Position numbers and translations under genes: made by a program
From: Gerris lacustris
Taxonomy: Eukaryota > Arthropoda > Insecta > Hemiptera > Gerridae
NCBI GenBank assembly: GCA_951217055.1
Contig: OX578283.1
Coordinates: 68,032,475-68,096,474, forward strand
Length of the DNA stretch: 64,000 bases
Direction of reading: 5' to 3'
Part shown: positions 22,431-32,822 of the stretch, piece by piece
Numbering within the stretch: the first letter of the stretch is position 1
Layout of the letters: every line of letters begins with the position of its first letter
Notes under the pieces: model-generated
Seen by the model: only the letters and a program-made list of their open reading frames with translations
Databases searched by the model: none
What the model was told of the DNA's origin: nothing

Positions 22431-23154
22431 TATGCATCATAGCCAATTGAACTATTTCTAATACTGAGCTAATTAGTCCAATCATGAGAGGTTCAAAAAG
22501 GGGGTCAACCTTGCGTTTTGTGCAGGAATTTTATTTATTATTTTGTGTCCTCAGGCATGATTAGGAGATGTTAAATCTAAGTTTGCGACTTCTAAAATAT
22601 AGCCAACAATTTTTGGTAAGCTAAAATCCACGATTTTTTTTGCACTTTTTTCGGTTTTTTGCTTATAACTTGAAAACGGCTACTTCTGTAGTCAAAATTG
22701 TTTGTTCAAAATTAAAGAGCACAAAATTTCCTTTCAAATGCAATAGTCGAAAGTATTTTTACTCCAACTTTTACCGGTTCTCAAGAACTTTGAAAATTGC
22801 TAAAATTTTCCAAAATCGAAAAAAAAAAACACATTTTTAAGCTTTTACGTATTGAACTCCGTCGTAATGTCGGTCTAAGGATTATTAAACTTATCCAAAA
22901 GTCCCAAGATCGACATTACGATAAGGATTTAAAAATCCTTAATCCGACATTACGACGGAGTTCAATATGTAAAAGCTTAAAAATGAGGTTTTTTTCGATT
23001 TTGGAAAATTTTAGCAATTTTCAAAGTTCATTCGAACCGGTAAAAATTATAGTTAAAATACTTTTGACTAATGCATTTGAAAGGAAATTTTGTGTTCTTT
23101 AATTTTTAACTGAACCATTTTGACGATAGAAGAAGCCGTTTTCAAGTTATAAGC

Positions 23155-23166
23155 GAAAAACCAAAA
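23155..23166. repeat. Target-site duplication (left) of the nested retroposon
   Basis: GAAAAACCAAAA, repeated exactly at 23495-23506. Confidence 0.75.
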
Positions 23167-23215
23167 TCAAATTATAATTATTATTTACTACGGGAAACAG
23201 ACAGTGAAAAATACA

Positions 23216-23290
23216 CTCCCGCACCGGGATTTGAACCCGGGTCTCCCGTATTTCCAGTACAGATGCTCTGGCCAACTAAGCTACGCAGGA
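23216..23290 (-). repeat. tRNA-like arm, left, anticodon-loop GGA
   Basis: It folds as a cloverleaf: acceptor TCCTGCG/TGCGGGA (7 pairs including wobble), D stem GCTT/GAGC, anticodon stem CTGTA/TACGG with loop CTGGAAA, short variable loop, T stem CCGGG/CCCGG with loop TTCAAAT. Anticodon GGA would be serine, but the variable arm is short, unlike tRNA-Ser. There is one extra base between D and anticodon stems. It is best read as a tRNA-derived promoter head rather than a working tRNA gene. Confidence 0.7.
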
Positions 23291-23299
23291 GAATAATTC

Positions 23300-23374
23300 T
23301 CCTGCGTAGCTTAGTTGGCCAGAGCATCTGTACTGGAAATAGGGGAGACCCGGGTTCACATCCCGGTGCGGGAG
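23300..23374 (+). repeat. tRNA-like arm, right
   Basis: Mirror copy of the left arm with two visible changes: one breaks an anticodon-stem pair (TACGG to TAGGG), the other changes the T loop (TTCAAAT to TTCACAT). The acceptor and T stems remain intact. Confidence 0.68.
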
Positions 23375-23494
23375 TGTATTTTTCACTGTCTGTTTCCCGT
23401 AGTAAATAATAATTATAATTTGATTTAAATTAAAATTTAAACTTTCCGTAGTATGAAAACTACCAAAAACTTAAAATTGAATTTCGAATTAATT

Positions 23495-23506
23495 GAAAAA
23501 CCAAAA
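23495..23506. repeat. Target-site duplication (right) of the nested retroposon
   Basis: Exact copy of 23155-23166. After it the interrupted fold-back arm resumes. Confidence 0.75.
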
Positions 23507-23608
23507 ATAAAATGCAAAAAATCGCTGGTTTTTAGCCTACCAAAAATTGTCCGCCCTTTTTTAGAGGTCGCAAACTTGGATTTTCATCTCCTAATCATGC
23601 CTGAGGAC

Positions 23609-24170
23609 GAGAGTTAAATAATGCTGCTTAAATGTGCATATAAAAATATTTTTTAAATGTTTAGAAGTTGTCACTTACCTTCATGTGAAAGCTTATTTTG
23701 AGAAATGGTCGGAATGCACAATGTTAATTAATGTGTGATTAAACCTGCCACTAATGGCCAATTAGTTGACTCACTAATTAACAATTCCCAATTATTAACA
23801 ATTCTGACTCCTAATGATTTCCTTTCCGGCTCTGGGACCAATCACATATTAATCAACTTCAGTTATAACCATAATAATAGAATTATAAATTATTAAAATT
23901 ATATTTAGGTTATTCGTTTAACCATTTTGGAACGAAGTTCCTTATGGCACGTTCTGGAGAGCCCGGGAGTAAATCCGAAAAAAACGACCAAAATCACCGT
24001 CACAAAATAACCGTCACGAAATCACCATCAAAAAATCGGTCCGAGACAACTCAGACAAACTTTCTCATATACGAGTTTATAATTACTTAACCCAGTATTT
24101 TCCATTTATTAGTTTTCAAATGTACATTTAAATATTATTGAACATTTCATCAAAATTTATCATAAAAATA
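23609..24170. other. Unassigned, with a short ACCGTCAC repeat
   Basis: 'AAATCACCGTCAC'-type words repeat at 23990-24035, and related words reappear at 24688-24722. The block between may therefore be an insertion into this simple repeat. Confidence 0.45.
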
Positions 24171-24174
24171 ACTT

Positions 24175-24240
24175 CTCCTGGGCGGGGAATCGAACCCGGG
24201 CTCTCTCCGTCCGCGTTTTAAGCTAATTTCTCAGGAACTA
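24175..24240 (-). repeat. Degraded tRNA-like segment
   Basis: The reverse strand has a T-arm/B box 'CCCGGGTTCGATTCCCCG' and a 3' acceptor-like CCCAGGAG pairing with TTCCTGAG upstream. D and anticodon arms do not fold cleanly. Confidence 0.45.
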
Positions 24241-24690
24241 GATTTTTTCCGGGAAAACGGCTTATATCGTTGGATTCGTATTCAAATGGACTACATTTTA
24301 GAATTTTTTAATCAAAATCGTCGGAACCGTTTTCGAGAAATAATTCTTTTTCATGTTTTTTCAGAGTTTTTGGGGGGTAGCGCCCCCAAATTTAGAGCTA
24401 AAATTCATTTCTCGATTTCGCCTCGGGGTATGATTTTTCTGAACATGTATGCCAAATTTCGTCAAAATCGGCCCAGTAGTTTGGGCTCCAGGCGTCTGCA
24501 CAGACGATAGACAGACGACAGACGACAGACAGACGACAGACGACAGACAGACGACAGACGACAGACAGACATTTTTTAAAAACCACTTTTTTGGACTCAG
24601 GGGACCTCAAAACGTGTAAATCCATCAAAATCTCAAAATCGAATTTTCGCGCCATCACAATACTTTCTCTTTATATGAGAAAGTAAGAAT
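24240..24690 (+). repeat. Interspersed family Q, longest copy
   Basis: Starts near 'GGGAAAACGGCTTATATCGT'. It contains 'AATCGTCGGAACCGTTTTC', 'AAATTTAGAGCTAAAATTCA', 'GAACATGTATGCCAAATTTC', a GACAGACGACAGAC tract (24500-24570), 'GGACTCAGGGGACCTCAAAA' and ends 'TTTCTCTTTATATGAGAAAG' (a small hairpin). Four copies occur in the window. Confidence 0.83.
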
Positions 24691-24714
24691 CACCGTAACG
24701 CAAAATCCGTCACG

Positions 24715-25150
24715 AAATCTACCGATGACAATAACTTGAGTAAAAGATCACCGAGTTAGTTGAAATTTGGTACACATGTTCATATTACAAATGCCCAGAC
24801 TAAGTTCGTTGGACAACGTTATACGCCCAAGCGTTCACGCGCAACGCTCGCGTAAACGTAAGCTTCAAATTTTAAATTTATTTTTTTGGACGGGAAAAAA
24901 TTCTAACTTCATCTATTTAATGAGACAAACAACTTTTATAAATATTTTTTTTTTTAGTAAAACGAACACCGACACTGCTATGAAGTGATAAAGATCGCTA
25001 AATTTATTAAAGCGGACCTAAACGTTTTAAATAAAGAAAACAACGTTTTTACCGATATCTTACGTTCTAATGTAACGATTTCAATAAAACTTCATGCACA
25101 TCGTCTAAAGTACAATTGAAACAGGCATGTAAAATTTCAACCTGATACAA
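24715..25150 (-). repeat. Interspersed family R, copy
   Basis: Inverted relative to 46195-46985. Words: 'CTTGAGTAAAAGATCACCGA', 'CTAAGTTCGTTGGACAACGT', 'CGTTCACGCGCAACGCTCGC', 'GCGGACCTAAACGTTTTAAA', 'GATATCTTACGTTCTAATGT', 'CTTCATGCACATCGTCTAAA'. Confidence 0.8.
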
Positions 25151-25154
25151 GCAG

Positions 25155-25930
25155 AAGTTCTTTAGGGTTGGTGATTTATATTTTTTATTATTATATTTTA
25201 ATTGGAGATTTACCGACGGAGTCTGGTTGGACAGTTCTTTTCTTCTCTACAACCATTTGCTTTAACTATAAACTAATCAAAATTAACTTTTTTCTCAATT
25301 TACAATGCATCATTTATTGTAAGACGCTCTTTTCAAAGATAATAAAAAAAATGTCTATTAATTTTGCCTTAACTCCGCTAGTACAAATAGTTACTTTTCA
25401 TTTTGCCTCTTATTCTAACTCCGCCATGTATAAGTAGTTAGTATCATATACTTAGTACTGTAATTATATAATTTATATTTAATATAAATATAAATTAATC
25501 ACTTTATATTTAATGTAAAGAAAACCCTTCAAAAAAATGAAACCCTTATAGTTTTGTTCCTGTGTCTGTCTTTCCTGAGTCAGTCTGTCTGTCACTCTGT
25601 ACGGTTCCAATAAGTTTTGAATAAAAAGAGATACAAACATAAAACTTTGCAGAATTACAGATCGTTTTGACGCACACACAGGAGAAATATCGCGAACTCA
25701 AAATTATCAGCTGTTTAAATCCAAAAAGGTGGATAATTCATGTCACGCGAAACAATTTGTTTTTAACATTTTATGTGGGGTATTAAATGAATGGTATTGA
25801 AGAGTAGATTGCAAAAATATATTACACTGGTAGCAAGTGTAAAGAATACTGTTAGAAAAAGAAAATAAGAATATCCATTTGATCTGATTAACTGGGAATC
25901 CAAAATGAAAATTTTGCGTCCCCCCCCCCC
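25155..25930. other. AT-rich sequence with a CTGTCTG-bearing repeat piece
   Basis: 25545-25685 has 'GTGTCTGTC', 'AGTCAGTCTGTCTGTCACTC' and an AACTTTGCAGA phrase in the style of families P-S, but I found no second copy in the window. Confidence 0.4.
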
Positions 25931-25934
25931 CTTA

Positions 25935-26720
25935 TACTAACTAATTTAATGTTCATATTGCCAAGGAAACCCTTTTTAGATAAGACTTCACGGAAAATCA
26001 TTTTTAGGGTCCGTAGGCAAAACCAAAGAACCCTTATATTTTCCTGCGTGTGTCTGTCCATCCGTCCTCTCGCGTGCTCTCACGGCTACACCTTTCGTCC
26101 GATCACTTTGAAATTTGGCATGTATGTGTCTTGTACCTGCCCACATATTTTAAAAATATAGCGACTTAAAAGAAATATTTTTAAAAAAAATTAGGGTAAA
26201 AAAACTTAAGGGTTAAATTTTTTTTTTTTTTTTTCGACACCATGAGGGGTTTCATATGAAAAGGTACGTCGAGCTGATTACAAAAATATATAATTATTTG
26301 GATATAACTTTGACAGGGCGAGCGTAGGCAAGTTTGAAGTGGGTGTGAAACGTGTCCCCCCTTCTATCTCGCTTATGTGAAGTGCAAAAAATCTGAAAAA
26401 AATCCTGAACATTCTTCGACCAAAAGTAAAGATACCACGTTTTGGAAATTTCGAAAAAAATATTATTTTATTTTTTATTGACAAAATACGTTTTTTTGTA
26501 ATTATGGTCTTTTCGATGTATTTATATGGTTGTAGTCCAGTTCAGTGGCAAAAAAATACTTTATCAGAAGTTTTTTTATGTGTTTTGAGAATATCAGACC
26601 TATAGGATAGTTCAAAATAAGCTTTTTAGCATTTTAAAACACCATCAATTGGGTACTACTTAAACTATACGAAGGGATGCCTATGGACCCTCGCTGTGTG
26701 CTGACCAGCACACACTTGAC
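25935..26720 (+). repeat. Interspersed family P, copy 2
   Basis: Same ordered words as copy 1 ('TAGGGTCCGTAGGCAAAACC', 'TTTCATATGAAAAGGTACGT', 'GACAGGGCGAGCGTAGGCAA'). It extends at the right to 'CTCGCTGTGTGCTGACCAGC', which includes a GTGTGCTGACCAGCACAC hairpin. Confidence 0.85.
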
Positions 26721-26729
26721 CGGTTTATT

Positions 26730-27155
26730 TTTTTTTTTGTTTGTTTGTGTCTATCGACAAATCTTTGAAGGGCTAATTAACTCTCTTTCACAGTCATCAA
26801 TCAATCCATCCAAATTTCATAAAAGTCGTATGTGTACTTTTGAAGAGATAGGTTTAAATAAATGTATGTTTGTGAGTATGCGGAAGAGAAATAAATGAGC
26901 CCAGTAGGTTGAAACTTATATGGGACTAATAATGGGCTAATTATGACCTTCTAACCACATTTCATTGAAATCGGACGAGTAGTTTTTAAGATATGTTGGT
27001 TCGTATAAATTGAGTGATAGACAGACACGGGACCAAACATTTTCCCAGAATCTGAAACGGATTTATGTCTTAAAATTTTTTAAAATCGAAGTCAAAAGAA
27101 CTTTGTTTTTTAAAAAGATCACATAGCTTCCGTTACCTTCGGTAAGCTCGGAAGC
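26730..27155 (+). repeat. Interspersed family S, copy
   Basis: Words: 'AAATGTATGTTTGTGAGTAT', 'GAAATCGGACGAGTAGTTTT', 'GATAGACAGACACGGGACC', 'CTGAAACGGATTTATGTCTT', 'AGCTTCCGTTACCTTCGGTA'. The 5' part is missing. Confidence 0.8.
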
Positions 27156-27159
27156 AAAA

Positions 27160-28015
27160 GTCAGCGAAATTTAATTAAATTCTAACTTTGTAAATGTATA
27201 CAATGTATGTACCTCTTAGGTGTTGAAAGGTCATCCTGGTATATTTATTTTTAATTTAAAACTTTTACCTTATTAAGTTATAGTGGTTACATACTCGATG
27301 TCATTGATAACCACATTAGTACTTTCATTAATTATGACAAAACATTTTATTCATTTCATTTGTATTCATAAAGTTAAACCTTTTTCTCACCCAGTTTAAG
27401 CAATTTTATTTGGGGGGGGGGGGAGCAAATGAAAGAATTATGTACTTTCTATGTCAAACCCTTATCAGAGAAGCATTTATCTGTCGAGCTAAAGTCTAAT
27501 CAACTTAACCTTAGTGTCACTGACTCAGCATATTGTTCCAGTAAATCCGATTATGAATGTTTATATATAAGCACAATATTCATAGTGTACCTATACATTA
27601 TAGTTAAGCCAAAGTTTATTTTACGTCTATATTGTACGTCCATCAAACTTGCATATCGCGTGATCACAATACTTCCTCTGCGAAGTTTACACCTCACAAA
27701 TACAAACTTAGCTAAAAATAGACGAGGTAAAGAAAAACTGAATAAAATATGGAACAATGACGCACTTACACATATAAATAATCAAATAGTTGAAGAATAA
27801 AAATACTTTCTTTTTGCCATTTAAAATAAGTATATATTATCTTTAATATTAATGAATATTGTTCTTGAAAAGCAAAACAAAATGTTTCATTTTTAATCCT
27901 TTATATTAACTTCACTTTTGTTTGTGTGATGCACCTGTCGTTACAACCATTGAAGGGGTAACTAACCCTTTTCTAGTCATCCAACCGAGCTGAAACTTAG
28001 CACTTAGACTCTGTA
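27160..28015. other. Unassigned sequence with one 123-codon frame
   Basis: A plus-strand frame at 27429-27800 (123 codons) has no motif I recognise, an ordinary start context and no splice support. I do not call it a gene. A run of about 12 G precedes it (27412-27423). Confidence 0.35.
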
Positions 28016-28024
28016 ACAATACTA

Positions 28025-28915
28025 AGATATTCTAAATAAGATGAAATTGGAGATAGGCCGAGAGGGGGAAAGAAAAAGAGGGAGAATGAGAGTGGAGATA
28101 GACTGAGAGGGTGAGAGAATAAGAATGGAGATAGACCGAGAGGATGAGGGAAAGAGAGAGAATGAGAGGGAGAATGAAAGTGAAGATGAGAGTGGAGTTA
28201 GACTGAGAGGGTGCGAGGAAGACAGGAATAATGAGAGTGGTGAGGGAATGAGAGTGGAGATAGACTAAGAGGGTGTGAGAATAAGAATGGAGATAGACCG
28301 AGAGGATGAGGGAAAGAGAGAGAATGAGAGGGAGAATGAAAGTGAAGATGAGAGTGGAGTTAGACTGAGAGGGTGCGAGGAAGACAGGAATAATGAGAGT
28401 GGTGAGGGAATGAGAGTGGAGATAGACTAAGAGGGTGTGAGAATAAGAATGGAGATAGACCGAGAGGATGAGAGAAAGAGAGAGAATGAGAGGGAGAATG
28501 AAAGTGAAGATGAGAGTGGAGTTAGACTGAGAGGGTGCGAGGAAGACAGGAATAATGAGAGTGGTGAGGGAATGAGAGTGGAGATAGACTGAGAGGGTGT
28601 GAGAATAAGAATGGAGATAGACCGAGAGGATGAGAGAAAGAGAGAGAATGAGAGGGAGAATGAAAGTGAAGATGAGAGTGGAGTTAGACTGAGAGGGTGC
28701 GAGGAAGACAGGAATAATGAGAGTGGTGAGAGAATGAGGGTGGAGATAGACTAAGAGGGTGTGAGAAAGAGAGAAAATAAGAGGGAGAATGAGAGTAGAG
28801 ATAGACTAAGAGGGTGTGAGAGTGAGAAAGAGAGAGAATGAGAGTGGAGATAGACTGAGAGAGTGTGACAAAAAGAGATAATAATAGTGGAGATTGACCG
28901 AGAGAGTGTGCCGCA
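28025..28915. repeat. Purine-rich satellite, 162-bp unit
   Basis: The marker AAGAATGGAGATAGACCGAG begins at 28131, 28283, 28445 and 28607, giving spacings of 152, 162 and 162. Within each unit the smaller word 'GAGAGTGGAG(A/T)TAGACTGAGA' repeats. The plus strand is almost all purine with scattered T and C, so it may form intramolecular triplex structures. The last copies (28730-28915) decay. Directly followed by a long (TA)n tract. Confidence 0.92.
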
Positions 28916-28979
28916 AAGTAGAAAGTAGAAACTTTTGATAAATGGTTTTACCAATCGGGCGTTTTGATTCAAGATGGCG

Positions 28980-29140
<161 letters not shown>

Positions 29141-29149
29141 TGTGTGTGT

Positions 29150-29660
29150 GTGTATGTCCTTTATACAAATCTACAGTTTTAGTCCAATCTCGATGAAAAT
29201 TTGCATACTTAATCTTCAAAGCAAGGAGAAAATCACAGTCTACATGAATCTTTGAAATTTAAATTTTGGTACTCAGAGGTACAGGGTACAAGTAATGAAA
29301 ACGGGGTCAAAGTAATGAATATCTTTCATGATGCATATCGTTGAAAAGCTTTTTAAGAGTACAGTAATTGTTGTTATTTATAGTTTTATCATATTTTCAT
29401 TTAGGAGGGGGGTAAATTTGGGATATTTGCAAATAATCTTATCAAAAAGGAGGAGGTATAGAAATAAGTGGGAGGTATTAAATCCTTTTAAAACATTTAA
29501 AATATATCGCTCTCGCGACAGGTATAGAATCTAGATATTCTCGCATAGTATAATAATTTAAATGGGTAGTTTATTAAAATAACACTTCGGAGAGAAGCAT
29601 CCAGCTAGTATTCTATAAAAACATAGGGGAGTAACAATCTAAAGAAGTACCTGGATAATA
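29150..29660. other. Unassigned sequence
   Basis: 29627-29648 carries the GGGGAGTAACAATCTAAAGA end word of the MITE-like repeat seen near 5440. The remainder is not recognised. Confidence 0.4.
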
Positions 29661-29669
29661 TTATTTAAC

Positions 29670-29939
29670 TAACTATCTCTGTGGCCCAACATCCCATGAA
29701 GGGCCTATATTAGCCAAAGGCCTTATACCACTTTTACATAAAGGATAAGACAGGATTTGTGCTTTGCTTCATTAGCTCCATAAACCTTATAATTGGCATT
29801 TGCAACCAGTTAGTCGCCATTTTACATAACCAACAACCAACCTATTTATATAGCGATGCTGGAGGGGGGGAGTCTGAGAATTGAACCCAGATTATTCGTC
29901 ACCCATCCAAATAGTGACCACGCCCGATGCTGTTTAACT
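29670..29939 (-). mobile_element. 5S-rRNA-like SINE fragment
   Basis: On the reverse strand the head (29897-29938) reads GTTAAACAGCATCGGGCGTG, then GTCACTATTTGGATGGGTGA. This matches the internal promoter of 5S rRNA (box A GTTAAGC, intermediate element CGGGC, box C GGATGGGTGACC) in order and spacing. The 5' third of 5S is missing. It continues into a non-5S body with 'GGGTTCAATTCTCAGACTCC' and, at its far end, 'GATGTTGGGCCACAGAGATA'. This is the build of 5S-derived (SINE3-type) retroposons. Only one copy is in the window, so body limits are uncertain. Confidence 0.68.
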
Positions 29940-29944
29940 TTATT

Positions 29945-30785
29945 AATATAACAGCCCACGCGCGAGAATGTTCGTAAGAAGTGATTTGCAATCAATTTTC
30001 ATTGTTACAGGCTTGCATTCTCCATGCAGGAACATCCGGATTACCGAGGTTTCCGGATTATCACGTGCCCGGATTTATGGGGTCCTAGTATATATCCTTT
30101 TTGATGAGCTACATTGTTTTATTTGTATCACTCAAAAAATTATACAATTTTTTAAGAGTTATTTGTATTTTTTTTATTTTAATTTGAAACATTATTTAAA
30201 TATTCAACATACGTATTTATTCTAAAATATAATTGATTTCATAAAAAATAATAACTGTAGGGATAACTAAATACCCTGACACTCCCAATACATAACATAT
30301 TGTAAAATAAATATCCTTTTCAATTAATGTTAAATGTAAAACATACATGCATTGAAATTGCTTTTAGCCAAACATTCGCATGTGGTTAGGTTTAAGGTTA
30401 ATGCTAATCTGTATGACCGTATATCTGATTAGAGTAGAGTTTTATGTAAACCAACATTAATCCTGCTGATTAAATTGTAGTAGAAATGAGGTTTTATAGA
30501 CGTAGAACCTTCGACTAATTCCACTAGAAATCCGAAATTTGCTAGAACGGTAATTTGTCGATACCCTTGCTTATTAGAAGGGATAAAACATTAAGATTAA
30601 TGACCGGTGATAATTATAGGGTCTTACCGGATATCCATAGCAAGATAAAACTGTGAGAGTCGCAGTGAGTTTGTTTAATTCGATTTTATCTACTATTGAT
30701 ACGAAATATAAACATTATATCTCTGTTTAGATGCGTAGAAAGTGATTATTTACGTACTTGTATTCATTGCGCATGCGCGTCTCAT
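29945..30785. other. AT-rich sequence, unassigned
   Basis: A few CCGGATT words near 30035-30075 form small inverted repeats. No coding signal. Confidence 0.4.
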
Positions 30786-30787
30786 AG

Positions 30788-30845
30788 TTCTGAAGAATTC
30801 CTCTTCTTTACGACGCTAGCGCTGTAAAGAAGAGGAATTCTTCAG
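30788..30845. repeat. Inverted repeat upstream of a broken frame
   Basis: 'CTGAAGAATTCCTCTTCTTT' and its reverse complement form about 22-base arms around 'GACGCTAGCGCT'. It lies 100 bases before the Met at 30944. Confidence 0.85.
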
Positions 30846-30943
30846 CTTTACGCACGATTACCGAGTTTGTTTACATTTAACAAAACTAATTTGCTGTTCT
30901 TTTATTAAAGTAACTGTTTATATCGAGTTTTTAGTGAAAAACA

Positions 30944-31112
30944 ATGAGTGAATCAAGTGACTTTGACGAAAATGTGGAGAATAATACTCCTCCAGAAATA
31001 ATTAAATCAGCAAAAAATACAACTCAAGAATGAATGGCATCTTTATCAAGAGAGAGATACGAACTTACATACAGCAAGTTTATTTTTTCTGTATTTATTA
31101 TTTAAATCTAAC
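30944..31112 (+). pseudogene. Broken N-terminus, possibly of a recombinase-like transposon protein
   Basis: An ATG in a good animal context (AACAATG) opens a 29-codon acidic frame starting MSESSDFDENVENNTPPE, stopped by TGA at 31031. The same frame continues past the stop with SLSRERYELTYSKF. That acidic start followed by an 'S-R-E-x-Y-E-x-x-Y-x-x-F' helix recalls the N-termini of Crypton/KIAA1958-like tyrosine-recombinase proteins. This is a family impression from a short piece. The frame ends within 25 codons, so the gene is broken or spliced out of view. Confidence 0.3.
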
Positions 31113-31119
31113 AATCGTA

Positions 31120-32160
31120 GATAAAGTACGGTACGCAACTCGAGCGAAAACGGCATTTTGCATTGCTCGTGTGGTTTTACTACGCTCGGGTGCAAACTCT
31201 CGACTCAGCGATCGACGCTAGCAATTATCGCTCGCGATTAGTTGCTCGGCAAGGAAAACAGTAAACATGCAAACTCAGTAGAGAGGTCTTCCTTGATAGT
31301 TCCGAGAGACAATGGCTTGAGCAGCGTCCAGGAAAACCTACCTTAAAAGGATATTTCGGGTGCTATTTATAGGAAGTAAAACGTCATTATTATCACCAAT
31401 ACTTGATAATAGAGCTTTGTGTTGTAGAAGACTCTCACCTATCTTATATCACACTTCAACACCGAACTCAAGCACTATGGTTTTGTGAAAGAACTTGATA
31501 TCCTCCGGTCTTAATAGAATTAACTTCTTCTTATGAAGCCCGAATAAAGTTTGAAGTGTATTTTTTGGATTCAGGAAACTTCTAAGGGAAAAAGGAGGTA
31601 GAAAATAGGTTGCTGAAAATTCTTCTTCCATACTTGAAGGACAATGGTATTTCTTCTTTAGGACCCTTCTAACTCTACTACAAATCTCGGATCTTATAAT
31701 TACTTCTGAGTCACCCAGAAACTCTTGGAAGAAGTCGAGAGTTCACACTCTGGGTGACTCTAAAAAGTTTTGTCACAACTTTTTACGGTAGCACTGTATT
31801 TCAGATCAAATCCGAACATTATTTTCCTTTCTCGTAACAGCTCTATTATTATATTTCCCTCTTACGTTAAGAAAATAATAGAAAAAAGTTTTTCTCACTT
31901 ACGTTTTTTGAAAGGACGATAAACTTTTTTTTGTAAAAATATTGTCTTAGAGATTTTTATTGTATATTGTCGATAATTACTTTCGGTTATATTTTCCGCT
32001 CAGACCAACACTTAACTTAATGAAAAACTTGTTTACTGAAAAAAACAAAAAAACAATATGAAATAGAAAGTATGTTATTTTAAAGATTGATTATTTGACA
32101 AATATCTTATTCGCTATGTTTTGTAAGAGCCAATGTAGTTATTAATTCAACTCACCAATT
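31120..32160. other. Unassigned sequence
   Basis: A CpG-containing stretch lies at 31120-31260; then AT-rich DNA. 'CTCTGGGTGACTC' near 31748 pairs with 'GAGTCACCCAGA' near 31709. No gene supported. Confidence 0.4.
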
Positions 32161-32640
32161 GCAATAAATTACATGCATACTCGCTCGCATAATTCTTTCA
32201 CCTATCTCGAACAAAATCTAATTTTGACCCCTGATGCCTTGATTACACTTAACGAGAACAGTGGCGAGACAGTGTTCTCGGTCGAGTACTCAGCTGGTAT
32301 AAACATATTACCGAGAGTTCGGCCTAGTAGGAAGGCGAGACAGTCCTATTTCTATTTACTAGGACGAGTTCCCCACCCCCACACTACCGGCACTGACTCG
32401 CTAGCCCTCTCGGCATGTTTAAACACACACTCTGTCCGCACTCGCCACTCGTTTCAACATTCCCGAGCATCGCCTCTACTTCTTATTACTTTTTTGACAT
32501 TTTCATGTCTTGGCTATGGCACACAACCTCGAAACGCGTTACCAAAAACTAGCATTACACGAATAGGGAAGATATAGGAACAGGGAGTAAGGAAGATACA
32601 GTAGGTGTTCAATTGAGATCGAGTATGCACATAAACTTGA
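32160..32640. other. GC-richer stretch, unassigned
   Basis: A 134-codon plus-strand frame (32173-32577) crosses a moderately GC-rich region, but its composition (Ser, Thr, Leu, Arg) and lack of motifs do not support a call. Confidence 0.35.
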
Positions 32641-32822
32641 AAAGCGTTACCAAAAAACGACAAAAAAATCGTAACATATAAATGTCTCACCGTCTTGCAG
32701 ACTTGTATGCAAGCAATTTTATTAGTACCTCTTCTCGCATCGTCTCATTTATTTTAAAAATGGCTGATAATATATAGGACTATTATAAGACAGTGAAAAT
32801 TATTTAAGTCTATAAATTACAT

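Larger units (their letters stand above)
23167..23494 (+). mobile_element. tRNA-derived retroposon with inverted tRNA-like arms, copy 1
   Basis: A 263-bp palindrome (23164-23426) is followed by a tail with TTTCCGTAGTATGAA and ACTACCAAAAAC. Each palindrome arm holds a tRNA-like sequence: minus strand 23216-23290 and plus strand 23300-23374, meeting head to head at 'GGAGAATAATTCTCC'. The insert is bounded by 12-bp direct repeats. It shares head, palindromic design and tail with 57357-57682. A retroposed SINE with an inverted dimeric head is my inference; target-primed insertion with a 5' inversion could create it. Confidence 0.75.
22547..23608. mobile_element. Large fold-back element, interrupted
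   Basis: Outer ends 'GTCCTCAGGCATGATTAGGA' and its reverse complement at 23588-23608 mark a long inverted repeat. The left arm runs to about 22880 and the right arm starts about 22910 and extends to 23608, with 'TTGAACTCCGTCGTAATGTC' near the tip. The right arm is split by a 328-bp retroposon plus a 12-bp duplication (23155-23506). Removing that, the element is about 720 bp and almost wholly palindromic. Arms differ at scattered positions. No transposase. Confidence 0.85.

Noticed and set aside
23216..23374. Pair of functional tRNA genes
   Set aside because: Cloverleafs fold well, but the GGA anticodon needs a long variable arm for serine, there is an extra base after the D stem, and both lie inside a retroposon with target duplications.
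27429..27800. 123-codon plus-strand gene
   Set aside because: No recognised motif, no supporting splice sites, AT-driven composition, and an overlapping frame on the other strand.
28025..28915. CRISPR-like array
   Set aside because: Units are contiguous tandem repeats without unique spacers, in a eukaryotic context.
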